A stretch of DNA of 10,043 nt from Solobacterium sp. UBA1789 (GCA_002314515.1 DCGB01000054.1:1196-11238), one strand, 5' to 3'; shown: positions 1-7,443, numbered from the stretch's first letter. The notes: generated by a model not told the origin, from the letters alone. Numbers and translations: made by a program.

Positions 1-1814
1 TTGCTATCATTATTAATTTGATTATCAACCGTGATATCTTTTTTCATGAAAAATTTGCTTTTCAAAGTCCGATAAAGAGGGCCTATCGTTTATATAATTA
101 TGGAATTATTGCCTATCATGTAACAGATGTTCTGTGGGGTATTTTTCAATCCTTGGGTAGTCAATTGTGGCTGTATGTCGATACAATTTTTTATTTTCTG
201 GCAATGTATCTGGCAGTTATGCTGTGGGCTATTTATGTTATTAAGTATTTAAATGATAATGGTGTTTTCGGTAAACTTTTATCGACAACTGTCAGCATAC
301 TTCTGATTTTAGAGATTGGCGTTTTATTTTTTAATCACTTTCATCATTTTTTCTTTTGGGTTGATGAAGCTGCTGTTTATCATACCTATACATTCCGATA
401 TGTAGCTTTTGCGATTCAGGTAATTTTATTTAATATCATTTCTATCTATGCCTTTATTCATGAAAAGAAGATTTCTGATGTTCTGATAAAAAATCGTTAT
501 CGGGCTATTGGCTATTTTTCAATTACGATGGCGGTGGCAGTTATTTTCCAGATCTTATATCCATTGTTGCCGGTTTATTCTATTGGCTGTATGATTGGTG
601 CCTGTTTTATTCATGTTTATATTATTGAAGATGAAAATTCTGAACTTCGAAGAAAGGCTGATGAAGCCAATATGGCTAAGACAAGTTTTCTTTTCAGTAT
701 GTCTCATGATATCCGAACACCAATGAATGCGATTTTAGGTTATGCAGATATGGCTATAAATCACAGTTCTGATACTGAACTGCTTAATAACAGTTTAAAC
801 AAGATAAAGGCCTCGGGTTTACATCTGATGGATCTTATTAATGATATTCTGGAAATGAGTAGAATTGAATCAGGCAATCTTGAATTATCACTTAATCCTT
901 TGGATATTCGGGAGTCAATTGCGGTTGTCGAAGATATGAGTAAGGTATTGGCTTCATCTAAAGATATCAATCTGACAGTCAAAATAGGAGAAATTAAAAA
1001 TCCTTATATTTATGCAGATGAGTTAAGAATGAATGAAATTTTTATCAATCTTCTTTCCAATGCAATCAAATATACTGATAGAGGTGGTAAGGTTCAGTTT
1101 AATATCTGTCAGCTGGCTGATTCTGAGAATAATCAGGCTTTATATCATTTTGAAGTTATTGATAATGGTATTGGCATGTCTGAGGAATTTCAAAAACATC
1201 TGTTTGAAACTTTCGCCAGAGAGAAGTCGTCAACAGTATCAAAGATTGAGGGTTCTGGTATCGGCTTGTCTATTGTCAAAAAAATTGTTGATCTGGCAAA
1301 CGGTAAGATAGAGGTTGAGAGTGAATTGGGCAGGGGTTCAACATTTAGACTTGAAATGGCTTTTTCAATTATGGAAAAGTCAGATATTGATATGTTTGTT
1401 CTCAATAAGGATAAGAAGAAATATAAGGATCTTTCAAATTTACATGGAAAAAGAGTTCTTTTGGCAGAGGATAATGAAATGAATAGGGAAATAGCCGTCT
1501 ATATATTAGAAGAAGGTGGTTTTACGGTTGATGCCGTGGAAGATGGCCAGAAGGTTCTGGATGTCATTAATGAAAAGGGTCCATCTTATTATGATTTCGT
1601 TCTGATGGATATTCAGATGCCGGTAATGAATGGTTATGAAGCTACCAGGGCAATTCGTCAGATTGCCGGTTGTGAAAAACTGCCGATTATTGCGGTTTCG
1701 GCTAATGCTTTCGCAGAAGATAAGACCGCTTCTTTAGAAGCTGGTATGAACGGTCATATAGCCAAGCCAATTAATGTTGAAGAGTTATTTGATACTTTGT
1801 CAAAATTTGCCTAA
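1..1814 (+). CDS. Membrane hybrid sensor histidine kinase with C-terminal receiver domain (5' end outside window)
   Basis: Sensor kinase that should autophosphorylate on His and pass phosphate to its own receiver Asp. The reading frame is open back to base 3, so the first possible start in the window (TTG at 18) is probably internal and the gene begins upstream; residue numbers here count from that TTG. Residues about 27-203 hold roughly six hydrophobic segments, with another probably upstream, forming a membrane sensor region without a recognisable ligand domain. The HisKA H-box is SMSHDIRTPMNA with His230. The ATPase domain shows the N-box NLLSNAIKYT (344-353), DNGIGM (382-387) and GSGIGL (412-417). 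The receiver (about 478-598) has the acidic AEDN pocket, phospho-acceptor Asp531 in LMDIQMPVMNG, Ser561 and Lys583 (AKP). There is no HPt domain, DNA-binding output or adjacent response regulator in the window, so the downstream partner is unknown. Stimulus is unknown. Confidence 0.93.
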   Translation, partial: AIIINLIINRDIFFHEKFAFQSPIKRAYRLYNYGIIAYHVTDVLWGIFQSLGSQLWLYVDTIFYFLAMYLAVMLWAIYVIKYLNDNGVFGKLLSTTVSILLILEIGVLFFNHFHHFFFWVDEAAVYHTYTFRYVAFAIQVILFNIISIYAFIHEKKISDVLIKNRYRAIGYFSITMAVAVIFQILYPLLPVYSIGCMIGACFIHVYIIEDENSELRRKADEANMAKTSFLFSMSHDIRTPMNAILGYADMAINHSSDTELLNNSLNKIKASGLHLMDLINDILEMSRIESGNLELSLNPLDIRESIAVVEDMSKVLASSKDINLTVKIGEIKNPYIYADELRMNEIFINLLSNAIKYTDRGGKVQFNICQLADSENNQALYHFEVIDNGIGMSEEFQKHLFETFAREKSSTVSKIEGSGIGLSIVKKIVDLANGKIEVESELGRGSTFRLEMAFSIMEKSDIDMFVLNKDKKKYKDLSNLHGKRVLLAEDNEMNREIAVYILEEGGFTVDAVEDGQKVLDVINEKGPSYYDFVLMDIQMPVMNGYEATRAIRQIAGCEKLPIIAVSANAFAEDKTASLEAGMNGHIAKPINVEELFDTLSKFA

Positions 1815-1833
1815 GACCTTCGGGTCTTTTTTT
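1813..1833 (+). terminator. Intrinsic terminator of the histidine kinase gene
   Basis: A 6-bp stem AAGACC/GGTCTT (1813-1818 with 1823-1828) closes a TTCG tetraloop, and a T-run extends to 1833. The hairpin overlaps the last two bases of the TAA stop codon. Confidence 0.9.
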
Positions 1834-1907
1834 GGTGAATTATTTAGATATGAGAGATATATCAGCAGGCTGAATAATCAGTTAAATAATAATTATATCC
1901 AAGCTTA

Positions 1908-1937
1908 AAGAAAGCTCCGAATAAACGGAGCTTTCTT
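1908..1937 (-). terminator. Terminator hairpin of the minus-strand zinc-ribbon gene
   Basis: A perfect 12-bp inverted repeat, AAGAAAGCTCCG/CGGAGCTTTCTT with loop AATAAA, starts just after the TAA of the minus-strand gene (1939-1941). Read on the minus strand, the stem ends in a short T-rich stretch. It may also stop plus-strand readthrough, but the kinase already has its own terminator. Confidence 0.75.
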
Positions 1938-1938
1938 G

Positions 1939-2115
1939 TTAATCTTCTACTTCTTTTACCAGAACGCCATGGTCAAATTTACGGCCACAGTCTTCACACA
2001 TCAGACAGTATTTTGTTTCCGGATGTTTGCAATGTGAACAAGGGGTAAGTCTTATTTCTTTGCCGCTTGTTTCGTAATTGTCTTTAACTTTTAGTAAATC
2101 ATCACTGATACCCAT
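1939..2115 (-). CDS. 58-aa Cys-rich zinc-ribbon-like protein
   Basis: Small unrecognised protein. It starts with ATG at 2115-2113 behind AAAGGAG six bases upstream and ends with TAA just before a strong hairpin, which together make it a real gene despite its size. The central part holds Cys26-x2-Cys29 and Cys37-x2-Cys40-x2-Cys43 with His28 and His31 between, in the stretches CSHCKH and YCLMCEDCGRKF. This pattern resembles a zinc ribbon or rubredoxin-like metal site; metal binding is inferred from Cys/His spacing. The first 20 residues are charged and the tail is acidic (VKEVED). There is no signal peptide or membrane segment, so it is probably cytoplasmic. It is divergent from the HD-domain gene and shares the intergenic region with it. 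Function unknown: it could be a stand-alone zinc-ribbon adaptor or a nucleic-acid-associated protein. Confidence 0.8.
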   Translation of the reverse strand: MGISDDLLKVKDNYETSGKEIRLTPCSHCKHPETKYCLMCEDCGRKFDHGVLVKEVED

Positions 2116-2199
2116 GATATCTCCTTTTAATATTTGTTTATTACCTATAGATTAAGTTTATCACGTTATGTCGTTTTCTTAATTAAATATGCCCGTCAA

Positions 2200-2208
2200 T
2201 GTTAAAAT
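2200..2208 (+). promoter_or_regulatory. Extended -10 promoter candidate for the HD/NUDIX operon
   Basis: TGTTAAAAT has the TGn extension followed by TAAAAT (2203-2208). It would start transcription near 2215 and leave a leader of about 29 bases before the ATG at 2244. The -35 region (about 2180-2185) is poor, as is common with extended -10 sites. Confidence 0.5.
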
Positions 2209-2243
2209 AATGCTGAATAAGAGATTAATCGGGAGAGCTTAAG

Positions 2244-2807
2244 ATGGATGTTAAGACTTATCTGAAAATATTAAATATCGCTGGTCGTTTAAAAGATACG
2301 CCAAGACATTGTTATACGGTAAAAGGTCGAGTAGAAAGCGTGGCTGAACACAGCTGGAAGCTGGCTTTGATGGCAGCTTTATTAAAAGACGAATTTCCAG
2401 GTTTAGATGAAACAAAGCTTCTGAAGATGTGTCTGATTCATGATTTGGGTGAAGCTTTTACGGGTGATATTCCAACATTCAATAAAAACAATAGCGATGA
2501 AGATGCGGAAGAAAGGCTTTTAAATAAGTGGTTAGATACTTTTCCAGAAGAATATCAGCAGGAATTTAAAGCCTTATTTATAGAAATGAAAGAGCGTAAG
2601 ACTTTAGAGGCAAGGGTATTTAAGGCTCTTGATGGTTTAGAAGCATTGATTCAGCATAACGAGTCTGATTTGGATACATGGTCAGCTAATGAATATGAAT
2701 TAAATCTGCATTATTGTGATGATAGAGTTGATTTCTCTCCTTTTTTAAAAGATTTAAGGGAAGTCATCAGAGAAGAGACAATTAAGAAAATTGATGAAAA
2801 TAAATAA
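2244..2807 (+). CDS. HD-domain phosphohydrolase, YfbR/HDDC2-like (putative 5'-deoxynucleotidase)
   Basis: Cytoplasmic metal-dependent phosphohydrolase of the HD superfamily. Relatives YfbR (bacteria) and HDDC2 (human) remove phosphate from deoxynucleoside 5'-monophosphates; that activity is inferred here. The 187-aa length is typical. Metal-binding signature residues are His36 (ESVAEHSW), His66-Asp67 (IHDLGE) and Asp130 (FKALDGLEAL); Arg21 in the KDTPRH segment and Glu70 match the conserved family pattern. The start is ATG with GGGAG eight bases upstream, a modest site. The last 14 bases overlap the following NUDIX gene, implying translational coupling and a shared role in nucleotide or cofactor turnover. 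A close alternative is another HD_3-type nucleotidase with different base specificity. Confidence 0.88.
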   Translation: MDVKTYLKILNIAGRLKDTPRHCYTVKGRVESVAEHSWKLALMAALLKDEFPGLDETKLLKMCLIHDLGEAFTGDIPTFNKNNSDEDAEERLLNKWLDTFPEEYQQEFKALFIEMKERKTLEARVFKALDGLEALIQHNESDLDTWSANEYELNLHYCDDRVDFSPFLKDLREVIREETIKKIDENK

Positions 2808-3363
2808 GACTTGTTTTAATTTTGTTGAAAACAGGGATTTTTCTTTTGCGGTAATGGTCCTGTTTATAAAAAAGAATAATGATTATTCTTTACTTTTTGA
2901 GCTTCGTTCAGCTGGTATCAATCAGGCTGGCGAAGTCTGCTTTCCAGGTGGCAAAAAAGAAAATAATGAGTCAGCAATAGAGACAGCCTTAAGAGAAACC
3001 AGGGAAGAACTTGGTATCAGCAATATTGATGTCTGGGGTTTGTTGCCTTTTGAACATGATTTAAAGGGTCGTATTATTCAGCCTGTTATTGGCATTATTG
3101 ATGATAAGGATTTAAAGATAGAGATTGATAGTGCAGAGGTTGATCACTATTTTACCTGTCCTTTGACTTTTCTGTTAAATAACAATCCCGTAAAAATAAA
3201 AAATATAGAAGATGATTATCCAGCTTTAAAGAAATTATTTAATAATTATCATCTATATGAGAATTTTAATGATTTCTGCTGGCTTTATGAAAATGAGGCC
3301 ATATGGGGTTTGACAGGAAGAATTGTGCGAAGCCTGCTTGGTTTGATTAGAAATGAAAAATAA
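2794..3363 (+). CDS. NUDIX hydrolase, CoA-diphosphatase-like (NudL/NUDT7 type)
   Basis: 189-aa hydrolase expected to cleave a pyrophosphate bond, most likely in coenzyme A or its derivatives. The NUDIX box is clear: GGKKENNESA...RETREELGI, with catalytic REELG near residues 70-74. The segment just before it, QAGEVCFPGG, matches the extra motif of CoA pyrophosphatases, and the C-terminal IWGLTGRIV resembles the conserved tail of that subfamily. I chose ATG at 2794; a TTG lies immediately before it and no strong ribosome binding site is visible. Because the start lies inside the upstream HD gene, expression probably depends on coupling. The 3' end overlaps the next gene by 11 bases. The substrate could differ from CoA, since NUDIX specificity is hard to read from sequence. 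Confidence 0.88.
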   Translation: MKINKTCFNFVENRDFSFAVMVLFIKKNNDYSLLFELRSAGINQAGEVCFPGGKKENNESAIETALRETREELGISNIDVWGLLPFEHDLKGRIIQPVIGIIDDKDLKIEIDSAEVDHYFTCPLTFLLNNNPVKIKNIEDDYPALKKLFNNYHLYENFNDFCWLYENEAIWGLTGRIVRSLLGLIRNEK

Positions 3364-3925
3364 CTTATTCAAAAAACTTCTTACTTTATTTACTTCTGCT
3401 GGCATTATTGCCGGTTCTTTGTTTATGCCACCAGAAGATATCAAAGATGATCTTTTTATTATTGAAGAAGATAAGAATAGGGCACTTACAAGAGAGGCCA
3501 TAGATATACCTTTAGAACATATAGATGAGACTATTTATATTGAGGAAGAAAAGAAAAAGCGTAACTGGGTCTTATTTTCTGCTGCTTTGCCTTTTTTCTT
3601 TTTGGGTGAGTTCCTTACAACATTATTAACAGGTAATCTAAGTCCGGCTTTTGCGGTTTTACTTAATTGGGTTTTAGGTATTGTTGTTTTATTGATTACA
3701 ATTATTATGATAATCAAAGCTTTATTTCCTGATAAAAGTTTAAAAGAAATATTGAGTAAGAAGACTATCAGAAATACGATAATAGGTACTTCTATTCTGG
3801 CAATTGGTGATTTATGTCTGACCTTATTTTGGACAAAATATACTATCTATAAAAAGGCAGTCGTATTAATTGGCGCATTATCACTCTTGATAATAATCAT
3901 TCGACCTTTTTTAAAGAAAAAATAA
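3353..3925 (+). CDS. Multi-span membrane protein of unknown function
   Basis: Unrecognised 190-aa protein. It begins with a basic stretch and a hydrophobic segment (residues about 8-25) that could be a signal anchor. An acidic, charged extracytoplasmic or loop region follows (about 27-70, with EEEKKKR at its end). Four further hydrophobic segments lie at about 72-90, 98-122, 141-160 and 168-186, and the protein ends in a basic FLKKK tail. No catalytic motif is visible. The ATG overlaps the end of the NUDIX gene by 11 bases, so it is co-translated with the HD/NUDIX pair. That position suggests a link to their pathway, but I cannot tell whether it is transport, sensing or coincidence. No clear terminator follows it, so some readthrough into the surface-protein gene is possible. 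Confidence 0.75.
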   Translation: MKNNLFKKLLTLFTSAGIIAGSLFMPPEDIKDDLFIIEEDKNRALTREAIDIPLEHIDETIYIEEEKKKRNWVLFSAALPFFFLGEFLTTLLTGNLSPAFAVLLNWVLGIVVLLITIIMIIKALFPDKSLKEILSKKTIRNTIIGTSILAIGDLCLTLFWTKYTIYKKAVVLIGALSLLIIIIRPFLKKK

Positions 3926-3942
3926 GGAAAAATACATACTAT

Positions 3943-3970
3943 TTGACACATTATGACATATAATAATATT
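3943..3970 (+). promoter_or_regulatory. Promoter region of the surface-protein gene
   Basis: A consensus -35 box TTGACA lies at 3943-3948. A perfect TATAAT at 3959-3964 is only 10 bases away, too close to pair with it. TAATAT at 3964-3969 gives a 15-base spacer and is a possible partner. A promoter is likely here but the exact -10 is not settled. Confidence 0.45.
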
Positions 3971-3982
3971 GATTAGGACTCT

Positions 3983-3988
3983 AGGAGG
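3983..3988 (+). promoter_or_regulatory. AGGAGG ribosome binding site that sets the true start at 3999
   Basis: AGGAGG sits 10 bases before ATG at 3999. The later GTG at 4025, which opens the long frame, has no such site upstream, so translation should begin at 3999 with the signal peptide. A T6 run lies between the site and the ATG. Confidence 0.85.
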
Positions 3989-3998
3989 TTTTTTGACT

Positions 3999-6094
3999 AT
4001 GAAAAAGTTGACAAAAACTTTATTGTGTCTACTAATGGTATTTACGATTTTACCTGTAGAACAAATTCTTTAAAAGCAGCTGAAGGCGATCTTCCAGCTA
4101 ACTTCTATACTTTTATGGGTGAGAAATTCCCAGATGAAGAATTTAGAAATGCTGTTATTGCTGCTGTGGAAGAGTTTTATGATGATATTGAAAAATCTGA
4201 ATGGCCGATGACACCTGAAGGCTTCTTAAGTAATTTTTACGGCACTATTAAAGTTGGAACTAGTTCAGATCCTAGTAATGTTGCCAGTATTGAGGGTATT
4301 GAATATTTATCACACGCTGATGCCAATATAACTATTTATTCAAATAAATTAGAAGATATCAGTTATGCTTACTCTGATTCAAGCAAGCGTATTGGCACGT
4401 TGATTTTACGTGGTCCTATCCATATTTATCCTGCGTACGATACAAGAACAAGTAACGATAATACTTACGGAAACTTCTATTGGGCAACTGAAACCAATAC
4501 CAGTTTTACTCAGCAGTACGGACAGAAAGCCAGTGTGAAGTATCTCTATAAATATGGTGGCGACAAGAAGGTTATTCTGGATACAGAGATTATGGCTGGT
4601 GAAGAATACATTTTGGACAAACGCACAAACATTACGGAAGAAAATGAATATATCCAGAAAAACGAGCTGACTGATGATGAGAACATTTCTCTTGATTCTA
4701 ACAGATATGTTGTTATTGATAAGATTGCTAATGAGGGTGAATTTGATTCTCTGTTCTACTACTATGTAAATTTGATTTCTCAAAGACTTGGTAGTGATAC
4801 TACACCAAACAGATATTCTTTCTCTTATCACTACAGTGTAGAGTCTGAATATGTATATTCTGTTAAGTTGATCACAAAGACCGCAACTGGCTTAGATACC
4901 TTAGAATTTACCAAGACTGATTCTGTTGGCAATCCTCTTAAGGGTGCTAAGTTCGTGATTTATTCAGACGAGGATTTAACTCAGATTGCTCAACAGTATA
5001 CTGTTAAAGATGGCGTATTACAGAGTCCTACAAATGTTCCTGAACAAACCAGCGATAAAGATGGCAAGATTAAAGTCGAAGGTTTAAAACCTGGTACTTA
5101 TTATATCGAAGAAACATACGTTCCGGATGGTTACGAAGATGTAGATAATCCAATCGCAAAAGTAATATTAACTGAACTAGATACAGATGAAGTTGTACAG
5201 TCACTAGGCGGAGGCGAAGGTACAAGCATCACTATCAATGAAGATGTAACTACATTTGAACCAACTTGGGAATATAAAACTTCTACTTATGCATCAACTT
5301 TGTACCGTAATACGATGACAACCGAAGATACAAAGGATATTAGCGCTTCTGATGTTAACGTTGATTTCTTTATCAAGAACGAAGGTGAAGATATCACCTA
5401 TACTGATTCTTTGGAAGATGTTACTGCTTTGGTTGAACCGGTTTATACCGTTTCTTATGTTGGTGGTACCAGTGCTTTAACAACAGTTAATAGCCTTGAG
5501 GATGCAGTTGATTATGTAAATGGTTTAATCGAAGATGGTAATGTTACTGATAACATCGTAATCGAAATGACTTCAGCTGGTATTTACAACAATGAAAACA
5601 GTTTAGATTCAGAAGACCCACTGGTTATTGAAAATAAAGAATCAGATGTAACTGTAAACTTCTGTTTCAAGAAAGTATTTAAGAATGGCAAATTAATGGG
5701 CAATGACTTTACCTTTGCATTATATGAGGGTGAAGAAATTACCGGCGAACCTAAGGAAACAGTAAAGAATGATTCTGAAGGCGTTGTAATGTTTGATACA
5801 ATCGAATATGAAGGTGATCCAGAAAAGCCAACGACTTTCTATTACTGTGTCAAGGAAGTATTGCCTGATGTATTAGATGAAGATGTTGTTTATGATACTG
5901 ATGTAAGACATGTCAAGGTAGTTGTTTCTAAATCAACAGCTGCAAAGAATTATCAGATGCAGGCTCAGATTTATGTTGAAAATAAACTGGTTGATACCGT
6001 TTATTCCAGCGATGAAGATGTTGATATTTATCTTGATTCAATTCGTAACCGCTTGAAAGTGGATCTTCCAATTCCACCAACTTGTGTTAAGTAG
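3999..6094 (+). CDS. Secreted SpaA/FctA-type surface protein, frameshifted after the signal peptide
   Basis: Large exported adhesin- or pilin-like protein. Translation from ATG 3999 gives a classic signal peptide (MKKLTKTLLC, then LLMVFTILPV) but meets TAA at 4071-4073. The remaining coding sequence is in another frame, open from before GTG 4025 to the TAG at 6092-6094; residue numbers here count from that GTG. One extra base near 4055-4073 would join the two. The mature part has an unrecognised N-terminal region (about 20-285), a SpaA-like prealbumin domain (about 290-385: LEFTKTDSVGNPLKGAKF, later LKPGTYYIEET) and an FctA/Spy0128-like domain (about 541-676). In the latter, KK549-550, Glu611 (YCVKEV) and Asn675 (IRNR) are candidate isopeptide-bond residues. 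It ends LPIPPTCVK with no membrane segment or basic tail. It could be a phase-off allele, a young pseudogene or a sequencing error. Confidence 0.8.
4069..4099 (+). other. Frameshift junction with downstream hairpin
   Basis: The frame-0 stop TAA (4071-4073) sits in CTTTAAAAG. Two bases after the A-run, AGCTGAAG (4078-4085) can pair with CTTCCAGCT (4091-4099), leaving one bulged C and a GCGAT loop. The layout resembles a recoding signal, but TTTAAAA is not in the phase needed for simple tandem -1 slippage from frame 0, so recoding is only a possibility. Confidence 0.35.
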
Positions 6095-6099
6095 AATAC

Positions 6100-6126
6100 A
6101 GGCCGAGTAATTCGGCCTTTTTCTTT
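6100..6126 (+). terminator. Intrinsic terminator of the surface-protein gene
   Basis: The 7-bp GC-rich stem AGGCCGA/TCGGCCT (6100-6106 with 6112-6118), loop GTAAT, is followed by TTTTCTTT. It lies five bases after the TAG stop, confirming that the gene ends here with no lost sorting domain downstream. Confidence 0.93.
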
Positions 6127-6157
6127 GGTAAAATAAAATATATTAGGAGGATGATTT

Positions 6158-6388
6158 ATGCCATATGTTGCGATTAAAGCCTATCCTGGCAAAGATAGAG
6201 CCAAAACTATTGAATTAGCTGAGGAAATTAAAAAGCTGGTTATGGAGAAATATAACGTTCCTGAGACGGCTGTTATCGTTTCTTTTGAAGAAATAGAAAA
6301 GGATCAGTGGGAAGAAAAAGTTAATAAAGTTGATATTGCACCTAAGATGGATACGCTTCTTATCTATCATGGGGAAAAGAAATATTAA
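6158..6388 (+). CDS. 4-oxalocrotonate tautomerase family protein (PptA-like)
   Basis: Small cytoplasmic tautomerase-superfamily protein, 76 aa, the size of a single beta-alpha-beta 4-OT unit that normally assembles into oligomers. The protein begins MPYVAIKAYPGKDR; after Met removal the N-terminal Pro would be the catalytic general base of this family. The middle segment SFEEIEKDQWEEKV and the C-terminal DIAPKMDTLLIY resemble the PptA/YrdN-type subgroup. The physiological substrate of such proteins is usually unknown, so I do not assign one. The start is set by AGGAGG at 6145-6150, seven bases before ATG; another ATG at 6151 is out of frame. A possible -10 (TAAAAT, 6129-6134) lies just after the previous terminator. 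It is followed by its own terminator, so it is probably transcribed alone. Confidence 0.88.
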   Translation: MPYVAIKAYPGKDRAKTIELAEEIKKLVMEKYNVPETAVIVSFEEIEKDQWEEKVNKVDIAPKMDTLLIYHGEKKY

Positions 6389-6402
6389 ATCAGATAGTAT
6401 AG

Positions 6403-6430
6403 GGGAAGACTTGATCTTTCCTTTTTTTTT
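6403..6430 (+). terminator. Intrinsic terminator of the tautomerase gene
   Basis: The 7-bp stem GGGAAGA/TCTTTCC (6403-6409 with 6415-6421, one G-U pair), loop CTTGA, is followed by nine T residues (6422-6430). Confidence 0.88.
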
Positions 6431-6493
6431 AGTGTAATTATTGTTTTGATCATTTTAAATTGATGACTGTGATTAAAAGAAGATTTATTAATG

Positions 6494-6499
6494 TATAAT
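6494..6499 (+). promoter_or_regulatory. -10 box of the aldolase promoter
   Basis: A perfect TATAAT, preceded directly by TG, lies 22 bases before the ATG at 6522. The -35 position (about 6471-6476, GATTAA) is weak. Confidence 0.55.
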
Positions 6500-6521
6500 G
6501 ATTTCATAGGAGGATGTAATA

Positions 6522-7418
6522 ATGTTAGTTACAATGAAAGAAATTGTCGATCATGCGACAAAAAACAATTATGGTGTTGCTGCACCAAACGTAAGCTCTG
6601 AATTTGATGCAAGAGCATACATTAACGTTGCTGAAGATTTAAAGGCTCCATTAATCCTTGACGTAGGTTTAGGTGCAAATGCTGATATCGTTTTCTTCGG
6701 TCATATGTTAAGAGACTTAGCTACTCAGGCTTCTGTTCCTGTATGCATTAACTTAGACCATGGTGCTAGCTATGAAGCTTGTACTAAGGCAATTCAGGCT
6801 GGTTTCACATCAGTTATGATTGATAAGTCAGCTGAAACTGATGAAGTTAATATTGCTGAAGTTAAGAAAGTTGTTGCTTTAGCTCATTCTGTAGGCGTTA
6901 CTGTTGAAGCTGAATATGGCCATGTTGGTCAGGCTTCTAATGCTGCTGAAGATACTACTAAGGCTTTAACTGATCCAAAGGCTGCAAAGAATTTCGTAGA
7001 TGCTACAGGCGTTGACTGCTTGGCAGTTGCTATCGGTACAGCTCATGGTGCATATCCTAAGGGCTTCGTTCCTCATGTTGACATCGATCGTTTAAAGGCT
7101 ATCAAGGCTGCTTGTGGTCAGGATTTCCCTCTTGTTCTTCATGGTTCATCAGGATTAGACAATGATCAGTTGAATGTTGCTTGCCACAATGGTATCAACA
7201 AGATCAACATCGCTAACGAATTATCACAGGCTGTTGCTAACGCTGTTCAGGGTGCTGATTTACAGGGTCAGAAGGCTTATGGTACTTGGAATACTGCTAA
7301 GCAGGGCTTCCAGGCTAAGTTAATTGAAAAGATCAAGGTTTATGGTTCAGACGGTAAGGCTTGGGACGTTAAGCCTACTGGTATCCCTCATAGCCCAGTT
7401 GTAATGGAAGAGAAATAA
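6522..7418 (+). CDS. Class II fructose-bisphosphate/ketose-bisphosphate aldolase
   Basis: Zinc-dependent cytoplasmic aldolase that reversibly splits a ketose bisphosphate (in glycolysis, fructose 1,6-bisphosphate) into dihydroxyacetone phosphate and an aldehyde. The 298-aa length is normal. Asp79-His80 in NLDHGAS provide the catalytic Asp and a zinc ligand. Glu131 (VEAEYG), His175 (GTAHGAYP) and His207 (LVLHGSSGL) are the other expected metal-site positions. The GFTSVMID segment (94-101) is a family hallmark. The phosphate-binding region reads INKINIANELSQ. The start is set by AGGAGG (6508-6513), eight bases before ATG. Codon use is strongly biased (GCT, GTT, GGT, AAG), as expected for a highly expressed enzyme. 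It has its own promoter and terminator. Tagatose-bisphosphate or another ketose-bisphosphate specificity (GatY/KbaY-like) cannot be excluded. Confidence 0.92.
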   Translation: MLVTMKEIVDHATKNNYGVAAPNVSSEFDARAYINVAEDLKAPLILDVGLGANADIVFFGHMLRDLATQASVPVCINLDHGASYEACTKAIQAGFTSVMIDKSAETDEVNIAEVKKVVALAHSVGVTVEAEYGHVGQASNAAEDTTKALTDPKAAKNFVDATGVDCLAVAIGTAHGAYPKGFVPHVDIDRLKAIKAACGQDFPLVLHGSSGLDNDQLNVACHNGINKINIANELSQAVANAVQGADLQGQKAYGTWNTAKQGFQAKLIEKIKVYGSDGKAWDVKPTGIPHSPVVMEEK

Positions 7419-7443
7419 TTAATTTACTTTCATAAAGACAATT

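Noticed and set aside
761..1405. Minus-strand and alternate plus-frame open frames inside the histidine kinase
   Set aside because: They overlap the conserved HisKA/ATPase coding region and show no start signals or motifs of their own.
3255..3717. Minus-strand frames across the NUDIX/membrane-protein junction
   Set aside because: They are compositionally the reverse complement of hydrophobic coding sequence and lack start signals.
3905..3930. TTTTTTAAAGAAAAAA as a terminator after the membrane-protein gene
   Set aside because: It would be an A/T-only hairpin inside the coding end, too weak and without a following T-run.
4069..4075. TTTAAAA as a classic -1 slippery heptamer
   Set aside because: Its phase relative to the signal-peptide frame is wrong: tandem slippage there would go from the mature frame into a third frame, not from the signal peptide into the mature frame.
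4406..4831. 141-codon open frame on the minus strand inside the surface-protein gene
   Set aside because: It begins with GTG, has no ribosome binding site, no recognisable domain, and lies wholly antisense to a gene with clear domains; it is a shadow frame.
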